Positions 1 through 8,005 of a stretch of 21,514 bases of DNA are shown here, piece by piece (positions within the stretch are counted from its first letter, which is position 1; each line of letters starts with the position of its first letter). Source of the stretch: Candidatus Krumholzibacteriia bacterium (lineage in GTDB: Bacteria; Krumholzibacteriota; Krumholzibacteriia; G020349025). The stretch is taken from positions 1 to 21,514 of the forward strand of contig DASRJW010000107.1 of assembly GCA_035649275.1 (NCBI GenBank), given 5' to 3'. The position numbers and the translations under genes are program-made. A model generated the notes under the pieces. The model was given only the letters and a program-made list of their open reading frames with translations. It was not told where the DNA came from and did not search any database.

Positions 1-1470
1 CGCGGTCTCGCCGTGGCTCCGGGCTTCATCAACATGCTGAGCTGGGCCACGGAGTCGCTCATCGCCGACGGCAGAGCCCAGAGCGACATCCGTCAAGGCG
101 TGACGCTCGAGATCTTCGGCGAGGGCTGGTCCATGGGACCGCTGAACGAGACGATGAAGAAGGAGGTCGTGGAGGAGCAGGGGGATATCAAGTACGACGT
201 GACCTGGACGACGCTGGGCGAATACCTGGAGTCTCTGGTGCAGCGCGGCATCTCGCCCAACGTGGCCTCCTTCGTCGGCGCGACGACGGTGCGCATCCAT
301 GTCCTGGGACACGAGGACCGGCCGCCCACGCCGGCGGAGCTCGTGACCATGCAGGAACTGGTGCGACAAGCGATGCGCGAAGGTGCTCTGGGAGTGGGTT
401 CGTCGCTCATCTATGCCCCGGCCTTCTACGCCAAGACGGAGGAACTCGTGGCCCTGGCGCAGGCGGCCGGGGAGTCCGGCGGCATGTACATCTCGCACTT
501 GCGGAGCGAGGGGAACCGCTTGCTGGAAGCGGTGGACGAGATCATACGCATCGCGCGCGAGGCCCATGTTCCCGCCGAGATCTACCACTTGAAGGCAGCG
601 GGCCGGGAGAACTGGGGGAAGCTCGACGAAGTGGTGCAGCGGCTGGAGAAAGGTCGTGCCGAGGGGCTCCGTCTCACCGCCGACATGTACACCTACACCG
701 CGGGTGCCACGGGTCTCGACGCTGCCATGCCGCCTTGGACCAAAGAGGGAGGGCACAAGGCCTGGGTGGCTCGCCTTCGCGATCCGGCGCTGCGGGCGCG
801 CATCGGGCGGGAGATGCTGACGCCCACCGATGCCTGGGAGAACTTCTTCCTCGCCGCGGGACCGGAGCAGATGCTGCTCGTGGCATTCAAGAACGACGCG
901 CTCAAGCCCCTCACCGGCAAGACGCTTGCCGAGGTGGCGGCGGCGCGAGGCAAGTCGCCGGAAGAAACCGCCATGGATCTCGTGGTCGAGGACGACAGCC
1001 GCGTCGGCACCATCTACTTCCTGATGTCGGAGGAGAACGTGCGCCAGGAACTGGCGCTGTCCTGGGTGAGCTTCGGTTCGGACGAAGCGGCGCCGGCGAA
1101 CGAGGGCGTCTTCCTTCTCTCCAATCCGCACCCGCGGGCCTACGGCAACTTCGCTCGCCTGCTCGGGAAGTACGTGCGCGACGAGAAGGTGGTGCCGCTG
1201 GAGGCAGCGATCCGCCGCTTGACGGCGCTGCCAGCGGCGAACCTCGGTCTCCGCCGCCGCGGCAGCTTGCAGCCCGGCTTCCTCGCCGACATCGTGGTGT
1301 TCGACCCGGCGAGCATCGCCGATCACGCCACCTTCGAAAAGCCGCACCAATATGCGACGGGGATGCGCCACGTCTTCGTCAACGGCGTCCAGGTCCTGGC
1401 CGGCGGGGAGCACACCGGTGCCAAGCCGGGCCGGGTGGTGCGCGGCCAGGGCTGGCGCCCGGCGTCGTGA
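1..1470 (+). CDS. D-aminoacylase-like amidohydrolase (5' partial), lacking the HxH metal motif
   Basis: The reading frame is open from base 1, so the gene begins upstream; the first four codons (RGLA) run into the family motif V-A-P-G-F-I. Numbering below takes the GTG at 13 as residue 1. The protein matches the N-acyl-D-amino-acid deacylase branch of the amidohydrolase superfamily, which hydrolyses N-acyl-D-amino acids or related amides. The usual PGFIDxHxH reads PGFINMLSW, so both HxH histidines are replaced (L9, W11). The position of the metal-binding cysteine in GNCG is E37. The later ligands look intact: H162 in YISH, H192 in YHLK and D357 in GSD. The spacings 37-162 and 162-192 match, as I recall, Cys96-His220-His250 of the Alcaligenes enzyme. 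The C-terminal end (GSLQPGFLADIVVFDP, VFVNGVQV) is the usual closing beta-sandwich. The stop overlaps the next gene as GTGA. Family assignment is firm; activity and substrate are not. Confidence 0.9.
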   Translation, partial: RGLAVAPGFINMLSWATESLIADGRAQSDIRQGVTLEIFGEGWSMGPLNETMKKEVVEEQGDIKYDVTWTTLGEYLESLVQRGISPNVASFVGATTVRIHVLGHEDRPPTPAELVTMQELVRQAMREGALGVGSSLIYAPAFYAKTEELVALAQAAGESGGMYISHLRSEGNRLLEAVDEIIRIAREAHVPAEIYHLKAAGRENWGKLDEVVQRLEKGRAEGLRLTADMYTYTAGATGLDAAMPPWTKEGGHKAWVARLRDPALRARIGREMLTPTDAWENFFLAAGPEQMLLVAFKNDALKPLTGKTLAEVAAARGKSPEETAMDLVVEDDSRVGTIYFLMSEENVRQELALSWVSFGSDEAAPANEGVFLLSNPHPRAYGNFARLLGKYVRDEKVVPLEAAIRRLTALPAANLGLRRRGSLQPGFLADIVVFDPASIADHATFEKPHQYATGMRHVFVNGVQVLAGGEHTGAKPGRVVRGQGWRPAS

Positions 1471-2426
1471 GCGACCACACTCGACTCGGGACGGGCGTGG
1501 TGCGGAGCTTTCAGTACTCGAAGGAGTTCGAACAACTCATCACCGAACTCGCCCAGGAGAAGGCTTCCTGGCCGAATCGACCTCTCTATCTGGCGGCGAA
1601 TCTGGGTGGTCCCGGAAGCCGGCTGGTGGAATTCGCCACCAAGACCGTCCCGGAGATCGAATTCCACTGTGGCACCCTGGAGCGCCAGACGGTCCTCGAC
1701 TTCGGTTGCGGCACCGGGGCGACGACGGTGGCGCTCGCGGAACGTTGTCCCCAGGTGCTTGCCTTCGACATCGATGCGAAACGAGTGGAGATCTGCAAAC
1801 GCCGGCTGGAAGAGCACGGTCTCGCCGCCCGGGTGCGCTTCGTGGCTGGTGTCGACGTGGCGGATCTGCAGCAGGAGATGGAGGGACTCGCTCTCGATCT
1901 CGTGCTCCTGAATGGCGTGCTCGAGCATGTGCCGCTGACGCGGCACGGGTTGCGCCGGCGGATCCTGCGCACATTGTTCGAGATGTTGCGGCCGCGCGGG
2001 CACCTGTTCATCAACGACACGCCGAATCGTCTCATTCCGGTGGATCAGCACACGACGCAGCTCTGGTGGATCCCGTGGACGCGGCCCGGCTCCGAGTGGG
2101 CTTTCCGTCACGCGTTCCGGAAGGGGAGGCTGGGGAGCGAGCCACCTTCGGGCGGTCCGCGAGAGATGGAGGAAGCCGGGGCCTGGGGCGCGACCTACTG
2201 GGAAATCACGGGATACCTGGAGGGCCTCCCCTGGGAATGCCTCAATGTCCGCGCCGGTCATGACCGGCACATCCGTTGCCGGCCGGCAGGGTGCAACCGG
2301 AAACGAGATCTGTTCGAGGCCCTCTTGTACCCATGGGCCGTCCGTCTCGGGCGCGTACCGCTCACTGCCTTCACACCGGATCTGACCAATCTGGTCATTC
2401 GAAAGCGCGAGGGTCGGGCAGGATAA
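1467..2426 (+). CDS. Class I SAM-dependent methyltransferase
   Basis: This 319-residue protein has a Rossmann-type methyltransferase core. Motif I is VLDFGCGTGATT at residues 76-87, the acidic end of strand 2 is AFDID at 99-103, and the post-motif LVLLNGVLEHV lies at 145-155. FEMLRPRGHLFI follows at 171-182, as in ubiE/coq5-like and Methyltransf_11/12/25-type enzymes. The C-terminal part (roughly 185-319) is rich in Trp, Arg and His, and probably forms a substrate lid; I do not recognise its specificity. I chose GTG 1467 because it overlaps the upstream stop as GTGA, which suggests translational coupling; GTG 1497 is a shorter alternative. The pairing with an amidohydrolase suggests a shared small-molecule substrate, but that is inference. 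It is the last gene before a convergent gene, and a small hairpin follows at 2489-2510. Confidence 0.85.
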   Translation: MSDHTRLGTGVVRSFQYSKEFEQLITELAQEKASWPNRPLYLAANLGGPGSRLVEFATKTVPEIEFHCGTLERQTVLDFGCGTGATTVALAERCPQVLAFDIDAKRVEICKRRLEEHGLAARVRFVAGVDVADLQQEMEGLALDLVLLNGVLEHVPLTRHGLRRRILRTLFEMLRPRGHLFINDTPNRLIPVDQHTTQLWWIPWTRPGSEWAFRHAFRKGRLGSEPPSGGPREMEEAGAWGATYWEITGYLEGLPWECLNVRAGHDRHIRCRPAGCNRKRDLFEALLYPWAVRLGRVPLTAFTPDLTNLVIRKREGRAG

Positions 2427-2488
2427 AGCCCTGCTCCATGCTGTGAGGCCGCTTGTATCGATGTGGACATCCCGTCAAGCGTCGCTCA

Positions 2489-2510
2489 CGCCCATGCCCT
2501 CATGTGGGCG
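2489..2510. terminator. Candidate hairpin between convergent genes
   Basis: The arms CGCCCA (2489-2494) and TGGGCG (2505-2510) are perfectly complementary around a 10-base loop, between the methyltransferase stop and the end of the convergent membrane-protein gene. There is no T-run on either strand, so a Rho-independent role is only possible. Six-base arms also occur by chance in GC-rich DNA. Confidence 0.25.
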
Positions 2511-2544
2511 CGCGAGGTGCTCCGAGTTTCGAACCGGTCCAGAC

Positions 2545-2565
2545 GGAGAGATCAACGCTCTCTCC
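2545..2565 (-). terminator. Hairpin over the stop codon of the membrane-protein gene
   Basis: The arms GGAGAG (2545-2550) and CTCTCC (2560-2565) enclose nine bases that include the stop codon of the minus-strand gene (2552-2554). It could be part of a terminator or an mRNA-end structure. No T-tract follows on the minus strand. Confidence 0.2.
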
Positions 2566-2959
2566 AGATTCTGGCGAGCAACGCCGAGCCAACTCCCGAG
2601 ACTCCGCTCAGAATAGTCAAGGAAACGACTACTGCACCTTCGAGCAACCACTGCGGCGGGTTACTTAACAACACGAGAGCGAGCCAAAGCGCTCCCACCA
2701 GCAGACCACTCACCGCGCCCCGGGCGCCGGACCGGGGAAATGACATCTCATCGAGTCCGCGACGGCCGTCTGCAATCCCCGCCACTGCGGAGAACATCGC
2801 ACCGCAGAGGAAACCCGCGTACAACGGTCCCCCGATCCACTCAGGCTCCAACTCACCCACCATCAGCCACCCAGCTAGCGAACCAACTGGTACCCATGCC
2901 GCAGCCCAGGCCAGACCCATCACCCCGGCACGGCCAATTCGACCAAGCCATTTCTTCAT
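2552..2959 (-). CDS. Small four-helix-type membrane protein of unknown function
   Basis: This 135-residue protein starts MKKWLGRIGRAG and has a hydrophobic helix at about 13-33 (VMGLAWAAAWVPVGSLAGWLM). Further hydrophobic stretches lie near 45-62, 84-98 and 108-125, with a charged segment (GRRGLDEMSFPRSGARG) in the middle. The basic N-terminus and alternating loops fit an inner-membrane protein. I recall similar uncharacterised proteins in GC-rich bacteria, often beside a PadR-type regulator, but none is encoded here. The start has no strong ribosome binding site; a good promoter lies 44 bases or more upstream at 3003-3031. It is convergent with the methyltransferase gene and stands alone. 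The function is unknown. Confidence 0.75.
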   Translation of the reverse strand: MKKWLGRIGRAGVMGLAWAAAWVPVGSLAGWLMVGELEPEWIGGPLYAGFLCGAMFSAVAGIADGRRGLDEMSFPRSGARGAVSGLLVGALWLALVLLSNPPQWLLEGAVVVSLTILSGVSGVGSALLARIWRER

Positions 2960-2985
2960 TAGCGGGTCCGTTTTGTTTACATAGC

Positions 2986-3009
2986 AAAGTACTTCACCTG
3001 GTAAAGTAC
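2986..3009 (-). repeat. Twin AAAGTAC/GTACTTT repeats, possible operator
   Basis: AAAGTAC occurs at 2986-2992 and again at 3003-3009, 17 bases apart start to start, so the copies may lie on nearly opposite faces of the helix. On the minus strand both read GTACTTT. One copy coincides with the proposed -10 element and the other with the likely start of transcription of the membrane-protein gene. The first copy is part of an 8-base palindrome, AAGTACTT (2987-2994). This placement suits a repressor site; the regulator is unknown. Confidence 0.4.
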
Positions 3010-3031
3010 CTACCCCCTGTCATCCTGTCAA
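3003..3031 (-). promoter_or_regulatory. Sigma-70-like promoter of the small membrane-protein gene
   Basis: On the minus strand a perfect TTGACA (-35, positions 3031-3026) is followed after exactly 17 bases by TACTTT (-10, positions 3008-3003; 3 of 6 consensus bases). Transcription would start near 2996 and give a leader of about 36 bases before the ATG at 2959. The -10 box lies inside one of the twin GTACTTT repeats. Confidence 0.5.
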
Positions 3032-3048
3032 GGGACTTGGCCGCGAAT

Positions 3049-3078
3049 GGCATCCGCCCTGGGCCGGCCTGATGTGCC
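3049..3078. repeat. Imperfect inverted repeat
   Basis: GGCATC (3049-3054) and GATGTGCC (3071-3078) pair with one bulged base around a GC-rich centre. It could be a REP-like element or a simple hairpin. A single copy is seen in this window, so no repeat family can be shown. Confidence 0.2.
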
Positions 3079-3099
3079 TTGCGGACGATGATGGTGAGG

Positions 3100-3286
3100 G
3101 AGCCGGGGGTCGAGGCCCTTCCAGGCGAAGTAGGTGCTCTCGGCACGGCGCTTGTCGTACTCCTCCGAGTAGAGCCGCAGCGTTTTGACGAAGTCGGGAC
3201 GGGCTGTCCGTAGCCGCGCCGAGCTCGGAGAAGGCGCCGAGCGTTGCAGTGGCGACACCTAAGGCAACCCATCTACAAAGCCGCAT
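3100..3286 (-). pseudogene. Frameshifted remnant of a secreted-protein gene (uncertain)
   Basis: On the minus strand an ATG at 3286 opens a signal-peptide-like segment (MRLCRWVALGVATATLGAF, then SELGAATD). That frame soon becomes arginine- and proline-rich nonsense. A second frame then carries protein-like sequence with DFVKTLRLYSEEYDKRRAES and the following TYFAWKGLDPR (about 3205-3110). A third frame continues with LTIIVRKAHQAGPGRMPF (about 3112-3059) and overlaps the promoter region. The pieces together look like the start of an exported protein that has lost its frame and its 3' part. I do not recognise the family. The alternative is chance coding-like sequence in GC-rich DNA. Confidence 0.3.
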
Positions 3287-3495
3287 GTTCTTCTCCGAGG
3301 GACTGGCAGCGAGTCGAACTTGCAGACGGGCACAGCAGCCGCACTGTTACATCCGCCGAGCCGCCTTCTGTTCGATAGCGGACAGTGTGTCCGGGAGCGC
3401 GCACTCGAACCCCCACCTGGCAGTGTCAACTGACATGACTGCAGTCGATTCCATGTGCGCACGAGGATTGCTGAGCAGGCCTCGGGAGGATAGCC
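3287..3495. other. Non-coding stretch upstream of the ABC operon
   Basis: Together with 2960-3286 this makes about 540 bases without an intact gene. I see no convincing protein on either strand here. It holds three short palindromes with TGTC/GACA cores (annotated separately) and, at its end, the GGGAGGA ribosome binding site of the adaptor gene (3484-3490). The region must contain the operon promoter, but I could not place convincing -35/-10 or sigma-54 (-24/-12) elements. Confidence 0.5.
3380..3446. promoter_or_regulatory. Cluster of three palindromes, possible operator of the ABC operon
   Basis: Three perfect inverted repeats sit within 67 bases, ending 49 bases before the adaptor start codon. 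They are GGACA-GTG-TGTCC (3380-3392), TGTCA-AC-TGACA (3424-3435) and GACTGCAGTC (3437-3446). The first two share TGTC/GACA half-sites. They are good candidates for binding by a dimeric regulator, perhaps the response regulator encoded in the same operon. That link is inference. Confidence 0.35.
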
Positions 3496-4740
3496 ATGGA
3501 CCGCCCGATCGATCCACGAGTGCGCCGGAGCCGGCGACTGCGTCTCGCCCTACGGGTGGTTGGTGTCGTCCTCGGCCTCGCCGTCCTGGCGTTACTCCTC
3601 GCTGGTTGGGCGCGCCCGTCGGTGCGGCGCCAAGGGATCCGCACCGCCGTCGTCGCCCGCGGACCCTTGGAAGCGACGGTGACCGCCTCGGGGACGGTGG
3701 TTCCCGAGCACGAGCAAGTGCTTTCCTCACCCCTCGACACGCGGCTGCTCGAGGTGCTCGTACCGCCCGGCACTGCGGTCCAGCAAGGCCAGGCGCTGGT
3801 GCGCCTCGATGTAGGCGAGGCCACGCTAGCGCTGGAAAAGCTGGGCGAACAGATCGCGCTCAAGCACGTCGAGAGCCAGAGCGAGAGCATCGCCACCCGT
3901 CAGACCCTGACGGATCTGCAGGCGCAGCGTGACATCCGCAAGCTGGAGGTGGAAAGCGCCAGCCTCACCGTCGAGCGCAACCAGGCTCTGTTCGATAAGG
4001 GCATCGTCTCGGGGAACGACCTGAGGGCGGCGCAGATGGAATTGGAGAAAGCGCGACTCGAGCTGCGACGCCTGGAGGAAAACGTGCAGCAAACGGGGCG
4101 GGCGTCGGCGGCCCGACTGCACAAGCTGGAGCTGGAGCGCAGCATCCTCGGCAAGGAACGGGACGAAGCCGCCCGGCTGCTCGAACTCGCCACCGCCCGG
4201 GCCGACCGGGACGGCGTCCTCACCTACGTGCTGCAGGACGAGGGGGCGAGCGTGCACCGCGGTGACGTGATCGCCCGCGTCGCGGACCTCGGCTCCTTCC
4301 GCATCGAGACCCGAGTGCCCGACGTGCGCGCCACGAGCCTCGCCACCGGCATGGCGGCACGGGTCGCTCTCGGCGACACGATCCTGGACGGGCAGGTGTC
4401 TCGCATCCTCCCGGAAGTGGAGAACGGGACGATCACGGTCCTGGTGGACCTCATGCAACGAACGCATGCGGGGCTGCGGCCCAACCGCCGCGTCGACGTG
4501 CACCTGGTCACGGCGCGGACGGAGGGCACGCTCTGCGTCGCCCGCGGTCCGGTGGTGCGTCTTGGTGCTGGCGACGTGCTCTTCGTCGTCCGCGGCGACG
4601 CCGCCGTCCGCACCCCGGTGCGGCTCGGCATCGCCAACTTCGCCCAGCAAGAGATCCTGGAAGGGCTCGCCGAAGGTGACGAGGTGGTGATCTCCGACAT
4701 GTCGGAGTACGCCCACGTCAAGGAAGTCAAACTGCGCTGA
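3496..4740 (+). CDS. HlyD/MacA-family periplasmic adaptor subunit
   Basis: This 414-residue membrane-fusion protein would link an inner-membrane ABC transporter to the periplasm or an outer-membrane channel. A basic N-terminus is followed by one membrane anchor at about 18-38. The first half of a lipoyl-like domain lies at about 57-107 (ARGPLEATVTASGTV, PPGTAVQQGQALVRLD). A long helical hairpin of heptad-rich, Arg/Glu/Leu-rich sequence covers about 110-232. The second lipoyl half follows at about 235-263 (DGVLTYVLQDEGASVHRGD), then a beta-barrel (265-340) and a membrane-proximal domain ending GLAEGDEVVISDMSEY. Length and order are typical of MacA-like adaptors. The start is fixed by GGGAGGA (3484-3490), five bases before ATG. 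It is the first gene of a six-gene operon. The cargo cannot be read from the sequence. Confidence 0.9.
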   Translation: MDRPIDPRVRRSRRLRLALRVVGVVLGLAVLALLLAGWARPSVRRQGIRTAVVARGPLEATVTASGTVVPEHEQVLSSPLDTRLLEVLVPPGTAVQQGQALVRLDVGEATLALEKLGEQIALKHVESQSESIATRQTLTDLQAQRDIRKLEVESASLTVERNQALFDKGIVSGNDLRAAQMELEKARLELRRLEENVQQTGRASAARLHKLELERSILGKERDEAARLLELATARADRDGVLTYVLQDEGASVHRGDVIARVADLGSFRIETRVPDVRATSLATGMAARVALGDTILDGQVSRILPEVENGTITVLVDLMQRTHAGLRPNRRVDVHLVTARTEGTLCVARGPVVRLGAGDVLFVVRGDAAVRTPVRLGIANFAQQEILEGLAEGDEVVISDMSEYAHVKEVKLR

Positions 4741-4773
4741 GGTGCGTGAAGCAGAAGACGCTGATCGGCGCGC

Positions 4774-4780
4774 AGGAGGT
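4774..4780 (+). promoter_or_regulatory. Ribosome binding site that decides the ATPase start
   Basis: AGGAGGT lies 7 bases before GTG 4788 and 10 bases before ATG 4791. The longer in-frame start at GTG 4746 has no comparable site, so translation most likely begins at 4788 or 4791. Confidence 0.6.
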
Positions 4781-4787
4781 AGAAGCA

Positions 4788-5507
<720 letters not shown>

Positions 5508-5517
5508 GGAGGTTGCC

Positions 5518-6756
5518 ATGTGGTCGCACACCACGAAGCTGGCTCTGAAGGTCCTCTGGCGGCGCAAGGTGTTCACCTGCATCAGCCTGTTCGGCATCGG
5601 CTTCACCCTCGTCGTGCTCATGGTGGTGGCGGCGATCATCGATCATCTCCTCGCCCCCATGGCGCCGGAGAGCCGGCTGCCGCGCATTCTCAATGTCGCC
5701 TACATCTCCCTCGAAGGGGACGAGAGCCGCTCCAACGGCGGCGCCGGGTACGGCTTCCTCGACCGCTACGTGCGCGACTTGCCCGGGGTCGAGCGCATGG
5801 CCATCGTCTCGGAGCCGCAAGACGTGAACGGCTTCGTGAACGGTGAAAAGATCCTTTCCAAGCTGCGCTACGCCGACGACGAGTATTGGCAGGTGCTCGA
5901 TTTTCAGTTCGTCGAGGGAGCGCCCTATGGCGCCGAGGACGAGAAGGGTGCCAACCAGGTCGCGGTCATCACAGAAAGCACGCGGCGCAAGTACTTCGGC
6001 GACGCCCCCGCCCTGGGGCAGATGTTGGACGCCGGCGGGACCCACTATCGGGTGGTGGGCGTGGTGCGGGATGTTCCGCACTATCGGCTCGCTGCCACCG
6101 CCGACCTCTGGGTGCCGGTGAGCACCAACCGCATCCCCAACTATAGGGAGCAGCTGCGCGGTGCCTTCATGGGGCTGCTGCTCGCCCGCAGCCGCCGGGA
6201 TTTTCCGGCCATCCGCGCCGAGTTCGCTTCCCGGTTGCAACGAGTCGAGTTGCCCAGCGACCAATTCAAGGTGATCCGCGGCGTGCCCATGACGCGGTTC
6301 CAAGAGCTCGCGCGCCAGGTGGTCTACTCCGAACCGGAGAAGCCGGCCACGGTCCGCGTCTCCGGGATCATCGCGGGCGGGGCCCTCCTCTTCATGCTCC
6401 TCCCGGCGATCAACCTGGTGAATATCAATGTGAGCCGGATCTTCGAACGCTCGTCCGAGATCGGCGTGCGCAAGGCCTTCGGCGCCTCGTCGGCCCATCT
6501 GGTCGGGCAATTCGTTTTCGAGAACGTCGTCCTCTGTTTGGTCGGCGGTGCCATCGGTCTCCTCGGCGCGGTGCTGGTGCTGGGCTGGATCAACGGCAGC
6601 GGCTTGATCCCGCATGCGGACCTGCATTTGAACCTGCGCGTCTTCGGTTACGGATTCGGGCTCGCCGTTTTCTTCGGCTGCTTCTCCGGTGCCTATCCCG
6701 CCTGGCGGATGGCCCGGTTGCACCCGGTGGCCGCCTTGAGAGGAGAGACACGATGA
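5518..6756 (+). CDS. MacB/FtsX-type ABC permease, first copy
   Basis: This 412-residue permease has the MacB topology. One N-terminal membrane helix (about 19-43) is followed by a large periplasmic domain (about 45-280, MacB-PCD type). Three C-terminal helices follow (about 285-308, 333-357 and 374-397), containing the FtsX signature SSEIGVRKAFGASSAHLVGQ. The C-terminus ends AYPAWRMARLHPVAALRGE, a conserved closing motif of this family. Unlike E. coli MacB, the ATPase is a separate protein. GAGGAGG (5506-5512) precedes ATG 5518 by five bases. The stop overlaps the next permease start as ATGA. A hetero- or homodimer is expected to form the transporter; the presence of a second, different permease favours a heterodimer. 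Confidence 0.92.
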   Translation: MWSHTTKLALKVLWRRKVFTCISLFGIGFTLVVLMVVAAIIDHLLAPMAPESRLPRILNVAYISLEGDESRSNGGAGYGFLDRYVRDLPGVERMAIVSEPQDVNGFVNGEKILSKLRYADDEYWQVLDFQFVEGAPYGAEDEKGANQVAVITESTRRKYFGDAPALGQMLDAGGTHYRVVGVVRDVPHYRLAATADLWVPVSTNRIPNYREQLRGAFMGLLLARSRRDFPAIRAEFASRLQRVELPSDQFKVIRGVPMTRFQELARQVVYSEPEKPATVRVSGIIAGGALLFMLLPAINLVNINVSRIFERSSEIGVRKAFGASSAHLVGQFVFENVVLCLVGGAIGLLGAVLVLGWINGSGLIPHADLHLNLRVFGYGFGLAVFFGCFSGAYPAWRMARLHPVAALRGETR

Positions 6757-7979
6757 TCGCCCACCTCTTCCGCCTCATCTGGAACCGGAAGCGCTCCCAG
6801 GGTCTGGTGCTGGGAGAGATTCTCGTGTCCTTCCTGGTGCTCTGCATGGTGTGCACGACGATCGCTTACTTCGTCCACAACGCGCGCAAGCCGCTCGGGT
6901 TCGACTGGCACGATGTCTGGCGCGTGCGCATGGACTTCGGCGAATACCAGACCGTCAGCGAGCAGGAGCGACAGGCGGTGTGGGAACGCCTCCTCAGGTT
7001 GCAGCAGGAAGCGCGCGCCCTGGAAGGCGTCGAAGCCGCAGCCCTCATGAACAATGTCCCGTACTCCGGCAGCACGTCCAGCTGGTCGATGAAGGTGCTC
7101 GGGCGCGACCTGGACATGCTCTTCGGCGTCGCCGGGCAGGAGGCACCCGAGGTGCTGCGCTTGGATCTCGTCGACGGGCACTGGTTCGTTCCCGGTGACG
7201 AGAATCAAGACTGGGTGCCTCTGGTGATCAATCGCGACATGGCCAAGGCGTTCTTCGGAGAGAGGAGCCCAGTGGGCCAGTCCTTGCCGCGCTTCGATGA
7301 CGCTGGCCAGCCCCAGGCGCGTGACGAGGGCGAACCGGACTACCGCGTGATCGGCGTGATCTCGGACTACCGGCGGGACGGCGAGCTGTCGGCTTCGCCG
7401 CTCGTCTCCTTCACCCCGGTGCGCGTCGGCGCGAAGCAATGGCCACCGGACCGCCTGCTGATCCGCACCCGTCCCGGCACGACGGCGGCGTTCGAGGAGA
7501 CGCTTTCCCGCCGGATGCACGAGCTGGCACCGGATTGGGCCTTCGACGTGCGCTCCATGGCCTCCAAGCGTCATGATGCGCTCCGCTCGCGCCTCATGCC
7601 GCTCCTCATCGGGGGGACGGCGGCGGCGTTCCTCCTGGTCATGGTCGCCATGGGTCTCATGGGCGTGCTGTGGCTCAACGTGACGCGCCGCACCCGCGAG
7701 CTCGGTCTGCGCCGGGCCATGGGCGCCACGGCTTCCGGTGTGCGCCTGCAGATCCTGGGCGAGCTCCTGGCGCTCACCACGCTGGCGGTGCTCCTGGGCG
7801 CGCTGGTGTTCCTGCAGGCGCCGCTGCTCGGCATCGCCGGCTGGGTGGGCTGGCAGGTGTACGCTGTGGGCATTGTCGGTTCGCTCCTGATCCTCTATAC
7901 CTTGGTCGTCCTCTGCGGCCTGTATCCCAGCTGGCTCGCGACGCGGGTGCACCCCGCGGAAGCCCTGCATTACGAGTGA
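6753..7979 (+). CDS. MacB/FtsX-type ABC permease, second copy
   Basis: This 408-residue protein has the same plan as its upstream neighbour: a basic N-terminus, one helix at about 19-42, a periplasmic domain, and three C-terminal helices (about 285-312, 333-358 and 368-392). The FtsX-type signature reads TRRTRELGLRRAMGATASGV, and the C-terminus is YPSWLATRVHPAEALHYE. The two permeases share architecture, but most of the periplasmic sequence differs, so they look like ancient paralogues rather than a recent duplication. Its ATG overlaps the preceding stop by four bases, which favours coupled, equimolar synthesis of a heterodimer. Confidence 0.92.
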   Translation: MIAHLFRLIWNRKRSQGLVLGEILVSFLVLCMVCTTIAYFVHNARKPLGFDWHDVWRVRMDFGEYQTVSEQERQAVWERLLRLQQEARALEGVEAAALMNNVPYSGSTSSWSMKVLGRDLDMLFGVAGQEAPEVLRLDLVDGHWFVPGDENQDWVPLVINRDMAKAFFGERSPVGQSLPRFDDAGQPQARDEGEPDYRVIGVISDYRRDGELSASPLVSFTPVRVGAKQWPPDRLLIRTRPGTTAAFEETLSRRMHELAPDWAFDVRSMASKRHDALRSRLMPLLIGGTAAAFLLVMVAMGLMGVLWLNVTRRTRELGLRRAMGATASGVRLQILGELLALTTLAVLLGALVFLQAPLLGIAGWVGWQVYAVGIVGSLLILYTLVVLCGLYPSWLATRVHPAEALHYE

Positions 7980-8005
7980 GGGCGGCGCCCAGGAAGCAAG
8001 GATCC

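Noticed and set aside
3304-3325. Sigma-54-promoter-like TGGCAG ... TTGCAG upstream of the ABC operon
   Set aside because: The GG and GC are separated by 15 bases instead of the required 10, so it cannot be a -24/-12 promoter.
3300-3330. tRNA T-arm-like GTTCGACTC on the minus strand
   Set aside because: The flanking bases do not pair into a T stem, and no cloverleaf or acceptor stem could be traced.
4746-4787. Longer start of the ABC ATPase at GTG 4746
   Set aside because: No ribosome binding site precedes it, the extra residues lie outside the ABC domain, and AGGAGGT at 4774-4780 points to 4788 or 4791.
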